From NCBI GenBank assembly GCA_950295325.1, contig OX485804.1, positions 23,066,001 through 23,130,000 on the forward strand: a DNA stretch of 64,000 nucleotides. The letters are read 5' to 3'. Position numbers and translations under genes: made by a program. Source of the stretch: Polytrichum commune. Its lineage: Eukaryota; Streptophyta; Polytrichopsida; Polytrichales; Polytrichaceae. Positions 1-10,863 of the stretch are shown in pieces (position 1 is the first letter of the stretch; every line of letters begins with the position of its first letter). The notes below the pieces were generated by a model, which searched no databases, was not told the DNA's origin, and saw only the letters and a list, made by a program, of their open reading frames with translations.

Positions 1-3000
1 TAGCACACCCGTCCATCTCGAAATCTGGAGATGGTCTCCTGCATCTGGCGTGTGCGCATGTCCTGGTTGTTGTTATGTCCTATCAGACTGGCACATTTCA
101 CAAACTTCAAAGATGGCAGCTCTGCAAAAACCTGCATGAACCCACAAAAGAAAATCAGAAATTAAAATCTCTACACTTTGCTATACTTCCAAGCATACGT
201 TTACTTGAACACCCAGAAAAGAAAGGAAATGCAGACGTACCGTCCAAACCAAAAAGATTGCCAGAAAAGATGAGGTGCAAACAGAATGATAGCGGGAAGT
301 ATCTGGAATTATTGAGATTCATTAAATATGAACATGGATCTTCTTCTTATTTTACCTTAGTGGACAGAGATGCATGACGTAGTCCACAAAAATAGATACA
401 AGTACTGCAACAATGCAAACTGCAAATAATAGATAAATTTCAAGAACAAGATCCATATCGATGTCAAATTCCTGTGAAATTATAAGTAAAGACCCACAGT
501 TTAGGTTTCGTACAAACCTTGGGCAGAATTTTAGCTGCAACAACCCGTTCTACAAAAATAATAGCTCGGAAGTCATCAGTATGCTGGTAGTTAAGCAGAA
601 TCTTTATCAATGACTGCACCTTTGGGGTTACTTTTCCATCTGCTACAGCAGCTCCCAGAATCTCATCCACATGTTCTCCTCCTGAAACAACTGCATCCAC
701 ACCACGTGATGAAAATCAAATATACAGACTCTAAAACCGACCATTATCACACTATATTACCAATGGTTAGTTCACCACAACAATATTTGGTGCTTTTATG
801 CAGAAGTTAAGATAGGGTACTTGTCAGCAGTATAATTCACAAAGATGAACTACATTGTATGCTGACCTTGAGTATCAGGAAGCTCCCCTTCTTCCACATC
901 CATAGGACACTGTACTTTCTCACCCTCCACATCCGGATGTCCTCCATTATCAACTGCATTCTTACTGCCCACAGCACCTTCACGCAGATCGCACCGTAAC
1001 AGAGCGCAGACCTTCTTCAAGTAAGACTCTTGGAACCTCACATCCAGTTGATGACTGATTCTCTCATCATTTCGCAAGCTTGTAAGATAATCTAGTGAAG
1101 CCTGGACGATGGCACAAACCCCCACACCTTGAGAACCCACTACCAAAACTATGACCTATGAACTTCTAATCTTCATAAAGAAACTCAAAAGTTAGAATTG
1201 ACGTGTCTTAATCTTCTCCCACAAACCCTCGCTATTACCCACATAGCTACCTAGGTATACTGGTCAGTGTCCAACATCTTTACATGTGTCGAATCAATAG
1301 GTCTTCAACATGATGCCTTCCCAGTACAATGTTACAAACACATATCACTCTTCCCTACAATTCATCATGAATAAGATAGTTCCAAAATTGGTAAAGCAAA
1401 AACAAACCTGGTAAGCAAACCATTGACCATGGTCATCTAGAGTATATATTATGGCCCTGAGCTTTTGAACAAGACTGGCTGCTCCATCGCTCTCTGTTCT
1501 CTCTGCCACACCGTACACAAGCCGTAGCTCCTCTGCAGAGCCTGCATCCCGGGCACCCATAAATCTCCATTTACTGCGCTTAGCACTTGCCGTAGCAGCT
1601 TCCTCCACAGTGGCTTCCATTTGCTTTATCTCTTCCCGCAGAGAGAACAGCAGGGCAGGTTTGTCATACTCAACGATAGTTTCTGAAGGCATAGGCACAT
1701 GCTTCTCAAGCTCTCTTCGGTCTTTGATTGTGCACACGATTGAGTCCAATTTGCTTTCTAGGTTCCTAATTTTGATTGCACAGTCTTCCTGGTTGGAAAC
1801 CCCTGCCCCAGCAAAAAAAACACTCCCACAGTCTATTCAGTATTGAGGACACTCCTAAATGCCCATCAAGATGAATTTCTACAGCCTCCAGCATGTTTGC
1901 AGATACAGACACAGAAACAGTAGTCAAACATGAGCTGGACAGTAATCAATATTTACTACATGGCCAAACAGTGAGATAATATACAAAGATTCTCAAACAT
2001 ACAAAGATAAGAACAACATACCCTTAAGATTCACAGGTGACGCAGTCATCCCAAAAACACAAGGGCGTTTATCTTTCGGTGTTATATGATAGAACTCAGA
2101 CATCACCAATGAGTAAGGATGTTTCTTTACAGCATGGTGACACTCATCCAGGATGAGAAGATGAATCGCTTCCATTTTCACAATACTATGCCTGAGGATA
2201 TTCAGCAAAATCTGTGCAGTCATCACCAATACCTGCAATCAAAGAGGACACTCTATGTCACCATGAACAATAGAACACAAGCAAGCCAAAAAATCCGAGA
2301 ATATTTTCTTCAATACGCACGTAAAAGGGAACTACAAAGTGGATGTGGTGAAGGTTACACCAATACATACATCTTTTGTATCGAATTCCCGTTGCCACCT
2401 CCGTGCATCCCAGAAATCTTGACCCATCTCTCCACAGTAATGGCCAACGTGGAACCCGGTGCCTTGTCGGATTACCTCTGCTTGCTGCAAAACCATTACA
2501 AAAGGTTAAAGATTGCAAGTATGGGATGTCCAACTCAGCCATAAGCAAGTGATGTATTCTCAATCCAAAGAAAGCACTTCATATGAGCACCAACTTTCAA
2601 ATGATCTGACCGCATGACCCAATTTGAAACCCAGTCACAAACGACACTGAGAATACAGAGCATATACAACAATAAAAACAATCTGAAGTGCGATTATTCA
2701 AGCTTGTGCAAGAAGGGTGACAACATTCACTTTGTGTATTTTGGACACTAGAAACACCCCAGAGAGTGTCAACACAAAAGGGCTCTCAGCCCGATAGTAG
2801 AATCATCTAAAATTCATTCAACTTCCTTCAAGCCATGCATCGAAGGCAAGAAATCATCCATACACAAGCCTCATTTCCTTTAACCAACAATTGGCGATGG
2901 TGGTGAAAAGAATCCGTGAACACATCCACTATGGAATATAAACACTTGATGCACGAGAAAGTGAAGCTGCATTCTGCCATGATGGTGAAAATCATCAAGG

Positions 3001-3304
3001 AATCCAAACCCCTTCCCCTAATCAATGCATCAAAGGCAATAAAAAATGAAAAATGAAAAATGAAAATGAAAACTCTCCATGCGCATGCAAAAAGGAGACT
3101 CGTCCACTTATGCAATCATCAGCAATTGGAAATGATGATGACCATCAAGGAGTACCTGATACACTAACTGACGATGGGAGAGCATGAGAGCATGATGATG
3201 CACATATAGGATACCATGACCTGGTAGACAACGCCTATAACCAACAATTGGCGATGATGATGGAAGCGTCCACGTCCACTATGGAGTATGGACACTAGAT
3301 GCAC

Positions 3305-3335
<31 letters not shown>

Positions 3336-4473
3336 CACTCTGCCACGATGACAAAATCATCATCGAAGTAATACAAACCCTTTGTCACTAACCAATGCAT
3401 CAAAGGCATACAAAACTCTCCATGCGGATGGCAAAAAGGAAACTCATCAACTTCTGCAATCATCAGCAATTGGAGATGATGATGACCATCAAGAAGTACT
3501 AACTGAAGATGGGAGAGCATCATGATGATGATGACGATGATGATGCAAATATATATACATATATACATATATGTATATATATATATAACATCATGGCATA
3601 ACACACCTGGTAGACGAGAGGGACTTTGGGCACCAGAAAAACAGCTAGCATCCGTTTGTGGTTGGGCTCCTGCTCCCGCATCAATTGGTGCTTATACTTC
3701 ATCAGCAGCACAGCAATGAGGGTCTTTCCAGCTCCCGTCTCCAGGAATGCGATGGTATTCTTCACCTTGGCTTGCGCCAGAACTTCCAGCTGGTACGTCC
3801 TCGCTCTCTCCTCCCCCGATTTCTCACCTCCATTCTCCGCGCATTTCTTCACCACCTCCTTCCCGTCCCGCTCCCTCTCCCTTTCTCTCTCCCTTTCTCT
3901 ATCCCTATCCCTATCCTTCTCCCTGTGGTACCGGGAACGATCCCTGTCGAGCTCGCGCTGATCCTGGCGGGATTTCAACAACACGTGACGCTGATCCCTG
4001 TCTGAGGACGAGGAGTTCGAGTTGGACCCCCGCCCTTCCATATCCCTGCTCCATGGCTTCTCCCCCCGCGTCTTCTCGCGGTAGGAGTGCTGCTGCTGCG
4101 GCTCTCTTGCGTCTCTCTCCGTCTCCCTCTGCTGGCGCCTCCGCTTTTCTTCACGCTCTCCTGCGCTCTCGTAGCCTCCTTCCTCCCTTTGCCTGTAATT
4201 CGCACCGCTCTCATCTTCTCTCATCCTGGAGCGAGACCGAGACCTTTCTCTTTCTCTTTCTCGACCTTCTCTATCTCTTCCTCTTTTCCAATTCTCATCG
4301 CGCTCCCGCCCGCGATCCCGCAGCTCCTCCCTGCACACGCGCTTGCTCCTATCGCAATTCGCAAACGAATTGCCCTGCTGCTCTGCTGCTCCATGTCGGT
4401 GTGCTTCCTCGGCCTCCAGAAAGCACGTCCGGGAGCGCCTTCTGTCGCTGTTTGTTTCGTTGTTTCGCTCCAT
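1..4473 (-). CDS. DCL1: Dicer-like 1 (DCL1), 5' part; gene continues off the left edge
   Basis: Nuclear RNase III enzyme that cuts miRNA precursors. Seven exons can be joined: 4473-3607, 2484-2371, 2232-2022, 1802-1408, 1101-867, 690-518, 131-9. All have GT-AG borders and keep one frame for 706 residues. Residues 1 to about 220 are a low-complexity Arg/Glu/Ser/Asp-rich tail, as in plant DCL1. The helicase follows: P-loop ETGAGKT (245-251), LVPKVPLVYQ closing exon 1, GHYCGEMGQDFWD in exon 2, DECHH (from 356) and MTASPVNLKG in exon 3, then the DCL1-type insert with CTIKDR and KWRFMGARDAG, EEGELPD, GAAVADGKVTPKVQSL, and the start of helicase C (GHNNNQDMRTRQMQ). This order and wording match DCL1 rather than DCL2-4. 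The rest of helicase C, PAZ, both RNase III and the dsRNA-binding domains lie beyond position 1. Exon 6 is placed at 690 because that restores the conserved VVSGGEH. I see no frame break. Confidence 0.96.
2881..3615. repeat. tandem duplication inside DCL1 intron 1, carrying a copy of the exon 1 splice donor
   Basis: Two direct copies of a ~355-bp unit lie head to tail, about 2881-3236 and 3237-3615. Both begin TAACCAACAATTGGCGATG and share, in order, CACTATGGA, GATGCACGAGA, CAATGCATCAAAGGCA, ACTCTCCATGCG and CAATCATCAGCAATTGGA. The right copy ends in the true end of exon 1 and its donor (3615-3605). The left copy has the same nine exon bases plus GT at 3229-3219 (minus strand GTCTACCAG|GT). 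The intron therefore holds a decoy donor. Confidence 0.85.
3306..3330. repeat. (GA)n microsatellite in DCL1 intron 1
   Basis: About twelve GA units. The run sits in the right-hand copy of the intron duplication and is absent from the left copy, which reads GCACGAGAAAGTGAAG at the same place, so it expanded after the duplication. Confidence 0.9.
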
Positions 4474-5129
4474 CGCTCCGCTATCAATTTCCTCCTCGCT
4501 ACTGATGATGAGTCCCTCTACAGCGCGGGGCTTCCGACTCCCAAAGCTCGGCTCCCCGGAGGAGCTCCACAGCTCTGGTTTGGCTATGGAGATTTAAGTG
4601 TGCTATCTCGCTTCCAACAGAAGCGAACACTCATAGCCGACCAGCGGTCGCCCGGTTGGTGCCTGTACGCTTCCTCCCCTCCGACCGGCGGACACCGCCC
4701 CCAGTGAACGCAGTGACTGCCACTGCCTCGAGGGCGCCGTCCCGGGCTACGACACCACGAACCGTCGCTATAGAATAGAGAGAGACCGTCCTACTACTAC
4801 TGCAGTCCCGGCCTACTGAGTCGACGTCCCCCCCCCCCTTTGTTTATTAGTACTTTCGTATTGTAAAAGTTTAGGCGACTCTCCGGCCTTTCCTCCCTTT
4901 CTTCCCTTTTACATTACCTTGCCCAAAGGCTTGGGATTCCTTGGTGTTCGTGATATGTTTTTTTGTTGCAATTGGTGTTTCTTTGGATCGTGCGGGTGAG
5001 TTCGATCGAGGGACCAACCTACCCTCATCGTGCCTTATCCATGGCCCTACTCCAAGCACCGGTTCAATGTTGGGGGTGAGGGAAGGGGGGTTTAGGGTTT
5101 AAACAATTTGTGTTTTTGTCCACTTCCTT
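4474..5129. other. DCL1 5' flank
   Basis: Upstream of the DCL1 start codon. The first ~350 bases are GC-richer and pyrimidine-rich on the plus strand, fitting a 5' UTR and promoter. A short poly-C tract (4831-4840) follows. I see no convincing TATA box, so the transcription start cannot be placed. Reading frames on the plus strand here are shadows of DCL1 exon 1. Confidence 0.4.
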
Positions 5130-6085
5130 AAGTTGGTGACGTAGCTGATTTTGGGTTTTATGATTATTTTTCGGAAAGTCTAAACCTCGTGCCAATTGAT
5201 CACACGGTGGATGATCTCCACCACATTAGCCTCATCACCCAATCTTTTACACCCTCTTCATGTACATATTTTAGTATTCCCCACTCATAAGTCGGGCATC
5301 ATGAGGTGTTCTTTGGCGTTTCTATCCACACGTTTAAATTGGGTGACGTAGTTGATTTTTGAATTTCTACAAATCTAAAAACATCTACCTTTTTGACTAC
5401 ACGGATGATCTCCACCACATTGCCTTCATCGACCAATCTTTACACCCTCGCCATGTACATATTTTAATTATTCCAATCGTTGGTCGGGCATCATGGGGTG
5501 TTTTTAGGCATTTCCATCCACTCATTCGATAGATGACATGGTCAATCTTGAGTTTTATATTATATTATTTTTAAAATCTAAAATCATTCGCTTTCGATAG
5601 CGCAGATGAACTCCACCACATTAGCCTCTACACCTTATCCATGCGCATATTTTATTCATATTGCCAGTCGGACATCATGAGGTGTTTTTGGGTGTTTCCG
5701 CCCACTCATTTGATTGGCGACGTGGTCGATTCTTAGTTTTATAACTTATTTACTCTTATCTAGATCATTTTGGCCTTTTGATCGCGCAGATGAACTCCAC
5801 CACATTAGCCACATCGACCTCTCTTACACCTTATCCATGCCCGTATGCCATTCCAATCACTAAGTCGGGCATCATGAGGTTTTGTTGCCCTCATTTGATT
5901 GAGGTCTGTAAAAAAACTTACAAACAACTTCCATCAAACCACGTGTCTTTCGTTGGAGGTATTAGTATCACCATAGGTCCCTTTATCCAAGCCCACATAC
6001 ACAATCTATTCCCAATTGCCAGTTACACATCATGAGGTTTTTTGGTGGCTTTCGCACACTCATTTGACAGAGGTGGTCAGTTAAT
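5130..6085. repeat. tandem repeat, about five units of ~185-195 bp
   Basis: The phrase CGGGCATCATGAGGTGTT or a close variant recurs near 5293, 5485, 5669, 5866 and 6025, that is at spacings of about 192, 184, 197 and 159. Each unit also carries, in the same order, GACGTRGTYGATT, CTCCACCACATTAGCC, TTACACC(C/T)T and CCATGTACATATTTTA. Units differ by many substitutions and small gaps, so the array is old. It lies ~700 bp upstream of the DCL1 start. No coding potential is visible. Confidence 0.85.
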
Positions 6086-6437
6086 TGGACTCATGTGAAT
6101 CATGGTACTAACCTATTCCAATTCCAGCAGCAGCCACTGATGCAAGATCCCTACCCAAGAATGAATCACTGGTTGATGATTATATTTTCATTGGAAAATG
6201 TCAATCCCACATTTGGTCGATGAGTGCTACTGTCAATCAATCATGTAAATACAGCAGTACCCTTTCGTATTGCATTGAATTTCATCACAAGGCCATAAAT
6301 TACATCTACTGTAGAGTAGGTCTTCCATACTACCTCCGCACTCGAGCCCTATTATTCGTCACCAGGGTGAATTATTATTCCTCACCGTGGTGTAATTATT
6401 TCGATATATTTGAACCCTTTTGTTGTTGTCTAAGCCA

Positions 6438-6655
6438 GTGTCTGGGGAACATAATCGGTTGAGATCCTGATGTTTCCAAATCCAACCAGTTACATGGTAT
6501 GATCTTCTGGCTTTTCTTTATTAATAATGTGAGGTATATTCCATAGATTATCCTAGAATGATTGGCAAAATTTTCCTGAAGTCTTGAACTTCAACCAGCT
6601 ATTTCTTAAACTCAGCCGGTTCATTTGTAACTAGGGGTTCGTTCTCCCCATTCAT
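6438..6655 (+). repeat. dispersed repeat family A (CCGGTT-rich), copy 1
   Basis: A ~220-bp unit beginning GTGTCTGGGGA, then GTTTCCAAATCCAACC, TTTTCTTTATT, AAGTCTTGAACTTCAACC and ending near GTAACTAG. Three other copies in the window (27069-27625, 29251-29470, 46676-46885) keep the same order. The recurring AACCGGTT-type palindromes are a hallmark. No reading frame and no terminal inverted repeats were seen. The class is unknown. Confidence 0.75.
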
Positions 6656-7656
6656 TGGTCTAAGCTACTAGGTACACCAAACATTGTCATGACTCCTAGC
6701 TAGCAGTCCCTTCAGTACATGAAGAGCAGTCTGACAATCTACAAAACATGAATAGTGTGCCTACAAATGGACAAAAATCACGCATGGCTGCATGCCCCTA
6801 ATTTCAGAGATTCTTATGAAAATTTTGAGGTTCGTGACATCCTCTCTCCCCTCAGGGCTAACTTAGATTTTGTGCAGCTTTGGACCACGTAAACCCAGAG
6901 TAGATCCAGCTACAAATCACGTTTCATATATTCTATCACAATGAATACAAAATGCGAAACTGAATACTTGAAATGCTCCCAACACATTATTTGTGCACAT
7001 CACCTGTAGCTTTGGCAGTCCATGTAATTGTCATCAAAATGAGAATGGCTGTGTTGTTGACTGTTGACTTAAGTTACGTAATTGGTGGTATGTCACATCA
7101 ACCAAAGGCTAGTTATTACGCGGAGGCACTCAATGACATCTAGGGGAAGGAAAAAGTAGAATAATGTACAAAATGCATGATGAGAACTAGGAGTCATAGA
7201 ATGTACAGGATACGAGGGAAATCATGCTCTTGTCGTCATTGTTGTCAAAAGGACACATGTGAACGAACCAGTCTCAAGAGGTCAAACAGGTAAGAAAAAG
7301 GATGAAAGAGAGAGCATGATGTGATCAAAATATGTTGAATTTCTCTTCCAAACGTCAAAAGTTGTTAAAAAGGAAAGGGGGGGTGGGAGGGGTGGGGGGC
7401 ATGAAGGTGAAACCAACTACAGTAGGTATGCAACTATCATTTTCCTACGACTTGGAAGACAAATACATCCTCGCTTAATACTATTGCAGGAAGAGCAACC
7501 CGAACTCTTTGTGAACATGAGCCTAACTGTTACGGAATTGTACACAAGAAAGAAAAGAACTAAGGGGTTGAGGTGCACCAATGCGGCTAAAAGAGTAGGG
7601 TCTGGAGAGTTTCTAAATGTGCAAATTTAAATCACAGTACTAGACTAAGTGGGAAT
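6656..7656. other. intergenic spacer, no gene seen
   Basis: No coding region. It contains a G-run cluster at 7376-7402 (four or more runs of three or more G) that could form a G-quadruplex, and the likely 3' UTR and terminator of the CRAL-TRIO gene toward 7656. Nothing else is recognisable. Confidence 0.4.
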
Positions 7657-10600
7657 TCAGAAGCTGTTCATGCGCTTTAGATCTCTAGAGATGATTGTGG
7701 CCAGCCCACCAAGGGGAGGCTTCATCATGGCCCTATATTCTGCCTCATTGTAAGGTGCCTGCACAAATCTCAAGTAGGGCCGGAAAATGTCTACGCTCCT
7801 ATTCTTCTGTTCCTCTAGTAGGGCTGCTTCGTCTTTCTTCTGTGAGTAAAAAATGGAAACAAAACCATCCCAAGGAGCTTTGCTTTGTTTTGTTCGAGCA
7901 GGAGCTGAGGATGATATTTCAGGATGGCAGTCTAACTCGGGTTCATCCTTCCTGAAACTAGAGCATTCGTCCTCCCTTATATCTGGTGACATGTAAGACG
8001 AGGGCAAAGTTACAGATGAAAAAGAGAAAGACCTTGTCCGTATGCTAGATATCAGCTCAGGGCCATCTGATAGCTTGCCTCGAGTTCTTAGCTCTTTCTT
8101 TTTGGGACTTGAACTTACTGGAGCAGTAGGACTTCCGTGTGGGCCTGCAGATAGTATGACATAGTTATCAGTTATTTGCAGAGGGAGTAGGAGGCAAATG
8201 CTCTAATTGACCTCAAGTGCACCAACAAGAAAGTGGCTGCAGATCATCAGTCACCACTACAACAACCACTATTAGTGAGTATCAGATTTTTACTGTTGGT
8301 GGCAGAACAATTGCCTAGAAGCTCATAGAAAACACATGATTCTCCTTGTGAATATGGAGGGATGGGGTTTAGAAAGACCTGATATCCTGTTGTTGGGGGA
8401 GATTGGTTGTTTGACATCATCTGAGCAGAAATTCGACTCTTTACGAGTTGGATCAGCAGAAGGTGATGTTGTAGAAGCAGCCCTTGGGGATAGCGGTGGC
8501 TTTGGGTTCTTCTTGTAGTCTCTCATATACGCAAAACTCAGTTTTCCCCTTGTTGGATGGTCAACAAACGTACACATTCCCTGTGTTTCTGTTCAGTCAG
8601 TTGTGACAACAAAATTTCCAGCGATCATTAAGCACCCACAATTGAACTCCTGATATTCAGATCATCTGTCACATCCCTAATACAATGTAAATCTACATCA
8701 AGGAAACCATCTCACCTTCCAAACGTGATAGAACATGGATGAGGCATCTAAAATGAAGGCTTTGGCCAGCCTCTCCGGATAGTGGTCAGCAAGGATCTTC
8801 AAAGTTGTGAGAATGCCACTGGGAGATGGTGCGCTGATTCTTGAGTAACCTGTAGCACTTTCCAAGAGAAATCAGAAGTGGTTGAAATTTGTAAAAGATC
8901 TTGTGCTACAATCTGCATGCAGTTAATTTGTATTTAAAAAAATGCTCCCAACAAGGTATTCGCCTCTTCATGAATAAACCGGATCATGACGGAAACAAAT
9001 TTGAACTACAATGTCAGGATACTTTTGAACCCTGTAAAAACGGGGTCGGCAACCCTCTAAGTGGAGGCTTTAGGTGATTCTGCATCTGGCTCAATGTTCC
9101 TAGAGCACAAGATATTTGAGTGTCATAATAACTCCAGATTAATCTACTGTACTTGTTCAAGGCAGGTTTTATAAGGATGCCCTTCTTGCGTTTAAGTTTG
9201 TCAAACCTTTGCAAGTTCCATCTGCTAGCCACTGAAGAGCCTTATAAACAAAGCAAAAGGAAAGACATGTGAAATGTGTACCTCGAGCATCAAAAATAAG
9301 GACCCACTGGTCAACCCCTTGAGGCATGGCAGCAAGGGCCACCTCCATTGTGAAAATGAGATAGAGTAAATATCTGAATCAGAAGTGATAAATTCATTTC
9401 AGTATCATTGGCATGTAGGATTCTGGATGTATTTATTTTGAAGCAAACTTGAAAACAGTAAACAACAGGTATCCATGGAGTACGCCACCATTTGAACCTA
9501 AAGTGTTACAAGACAGCCACCTAATTCTCCCTTCTTTGTTCAGCTAGAACTCGTGCAATACAGACTTAATATACTAGAAGTAGTATTCAGATGATCTTCT
9601 ATAATTCAATTAGAGGAGCTTACTGTTTATGTGTATGATTCAGGATGTGATCTGGTTTCTTCTTTATAACCTGCAATCACGACAGACACCACTATCAGCT
9701 TGTCTACACTGACACATACAAATCCATCTATGCAGTAATCCCTGTTGCTTTCGATTGGGAATCCATTGATGAAATTTTTTGACAAGCTATTAATTGCAAG
9801 TTGCGGAGCCAAAGGGCTGAATGCAAGATCTGATAGTAATTGCAAAGATTCAGTCTAGAGAAGGTGCAACCTTTTAGTTAAACCCATAGCGTTGCAAAAT
9901 CCGGCAGGAAAACTGGAGGGCAATTCTAGCTTGAATAAGGTGTTTATTGTGGCCATTGTCATTATCTACCCAGATTAAAAGCATGTGAATGTTAAGTTAA
10001 ATATAAGCCAAGATTACCACAACAGGTCTACCATCGTCGTCAAGGCCAGCAACATATGCAGCTCCTCCCGCAAGCTCAGCTGGAAATTCATCCGCTATCA
10101 AGTATCCTACACAACAAGGATAATTAATCATTCTTGTTACTTCTTCAGCTTGAAAGAAAGCCTAGACAACCTCCAAAAACCAGAATAAAAAATGCTGCTC
10201 TACTCAGAAGAAATGAAGGGATTGTTAGTAGTGGTACTCACCAATATTGATCTTTTCGCGCCAGTTGAGAGTTGCTCTAAGCATCCTCGCAGCTCTTCGG
10301 ACATTGTTTGCACGAGCTTTCAAGTAACGCTGAATACAGGCGTCGTCACAGAACTCAAACTGCAGGGAGAAAAAGTACTTCAACATGCTTAGAACTACAG
10401 AAGCTTCAATAGCTTAGCTGAGAACAATCTTGTAAATTCTCGGACATCTCCAGACAATGTCCCAAGCTTGACAATGAACTATTTAGTACTCCGATGCCAC
10501 TGGACAATGTTCGCAATGGAAATATAAACCTCGGAAAGAGCTCAAACGCACGCTCGTAAGAGAAATTAGCAGAGTAAGAAAAGTGTTTCAGGTGGAAACA

Positions 10601-10799
10601 ACTCAATTGCGGCTCTTTAGCAATGGCGACAATGAGAAGTAAGTTTGTATGTGAAGTATAGTAGTAGGTAGTCTCGTGCCTGTTTCTTCGTTAGAGGCCC
10701 TTCTTTCTGCACAAGGCTCAGAACTTCTTTTATTTTTTCGTTGATGGTCGACTCCGGCTCCACTTTCGCGGGGGGAGGCGTAATAGGATTCCGTTCCAT
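7657..10799 (-). CDS. SEC14-like CRAL-TRIO domain lipid-transfer protein
   Basis: Predicted phosphatidylinositol/lipid transfer protein of the plant Sec14p-like family, cytosolic or membrane-peripheral. Eight exons: 10799-10680, 10359-10242, 10106-10018, 9670-9624, 9373-9282, 8849-8716, 8580-8379 and 8144-7657, giving 429 aa with every phase matching. The start at 10799 is set by an in-frame TAG two codons upstream. The CRAL-TRIO N-terminal helices read [20 protein letters not shown]. The binding domain carries [48 protein letters not shown] and FYHVWK. A Ser/Pro/Lys-rich tail follows, with no known domain. Intron 1 appears to start with GC rather than GT (10679-10678). The exon 7 donor is uncertain: 8379 and 8445 both fit phase 1. 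Conserved domain, so function is inferred from the family only. Confidence 0.9.
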
Positions 10800-10832
10800 T
10801 TTCTACTTTGAAGCCAGGATCAACTCGCTTTA

Positions 10833-10844
10833 CTACTGCCCCAT
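10833..10844 (-). promoter_or_regulatory. candidate three-codon uORF (M-G-Q-stop) upstream of the CRAL-TRIO start
   Basis: On the minus strand ATG GGG CAG TAG lies 42 bases before the main ATG at 10799, immediately after a (CAG)n run. It acts as a uORF only if transcription starts farther upstream, which the sequence does not prove. Confidence 0.4.
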
Positions 10845-10863
10845 GCTGCTGCTGCTGCTGCTC
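10843..10863. repeat. (CTG)n/(CAG)n trinucleotide repeat
   Basis: Six to seven uninterrupted units, read as CAG on the strand of the CRAL-TRIO gene, about 45-65 bases before its start codon and probably in its 5' UTR. Confidence 0.85.

Noticed and set aside
3747-4707. Plus-strand open frames of 206-252 codons opposite DCL1 exon 1
   Set aside because: They are antisense shadows of the Arg/Glu/Ser-rich exon: low-complexity Leu/Ser/Pro text with no domain.
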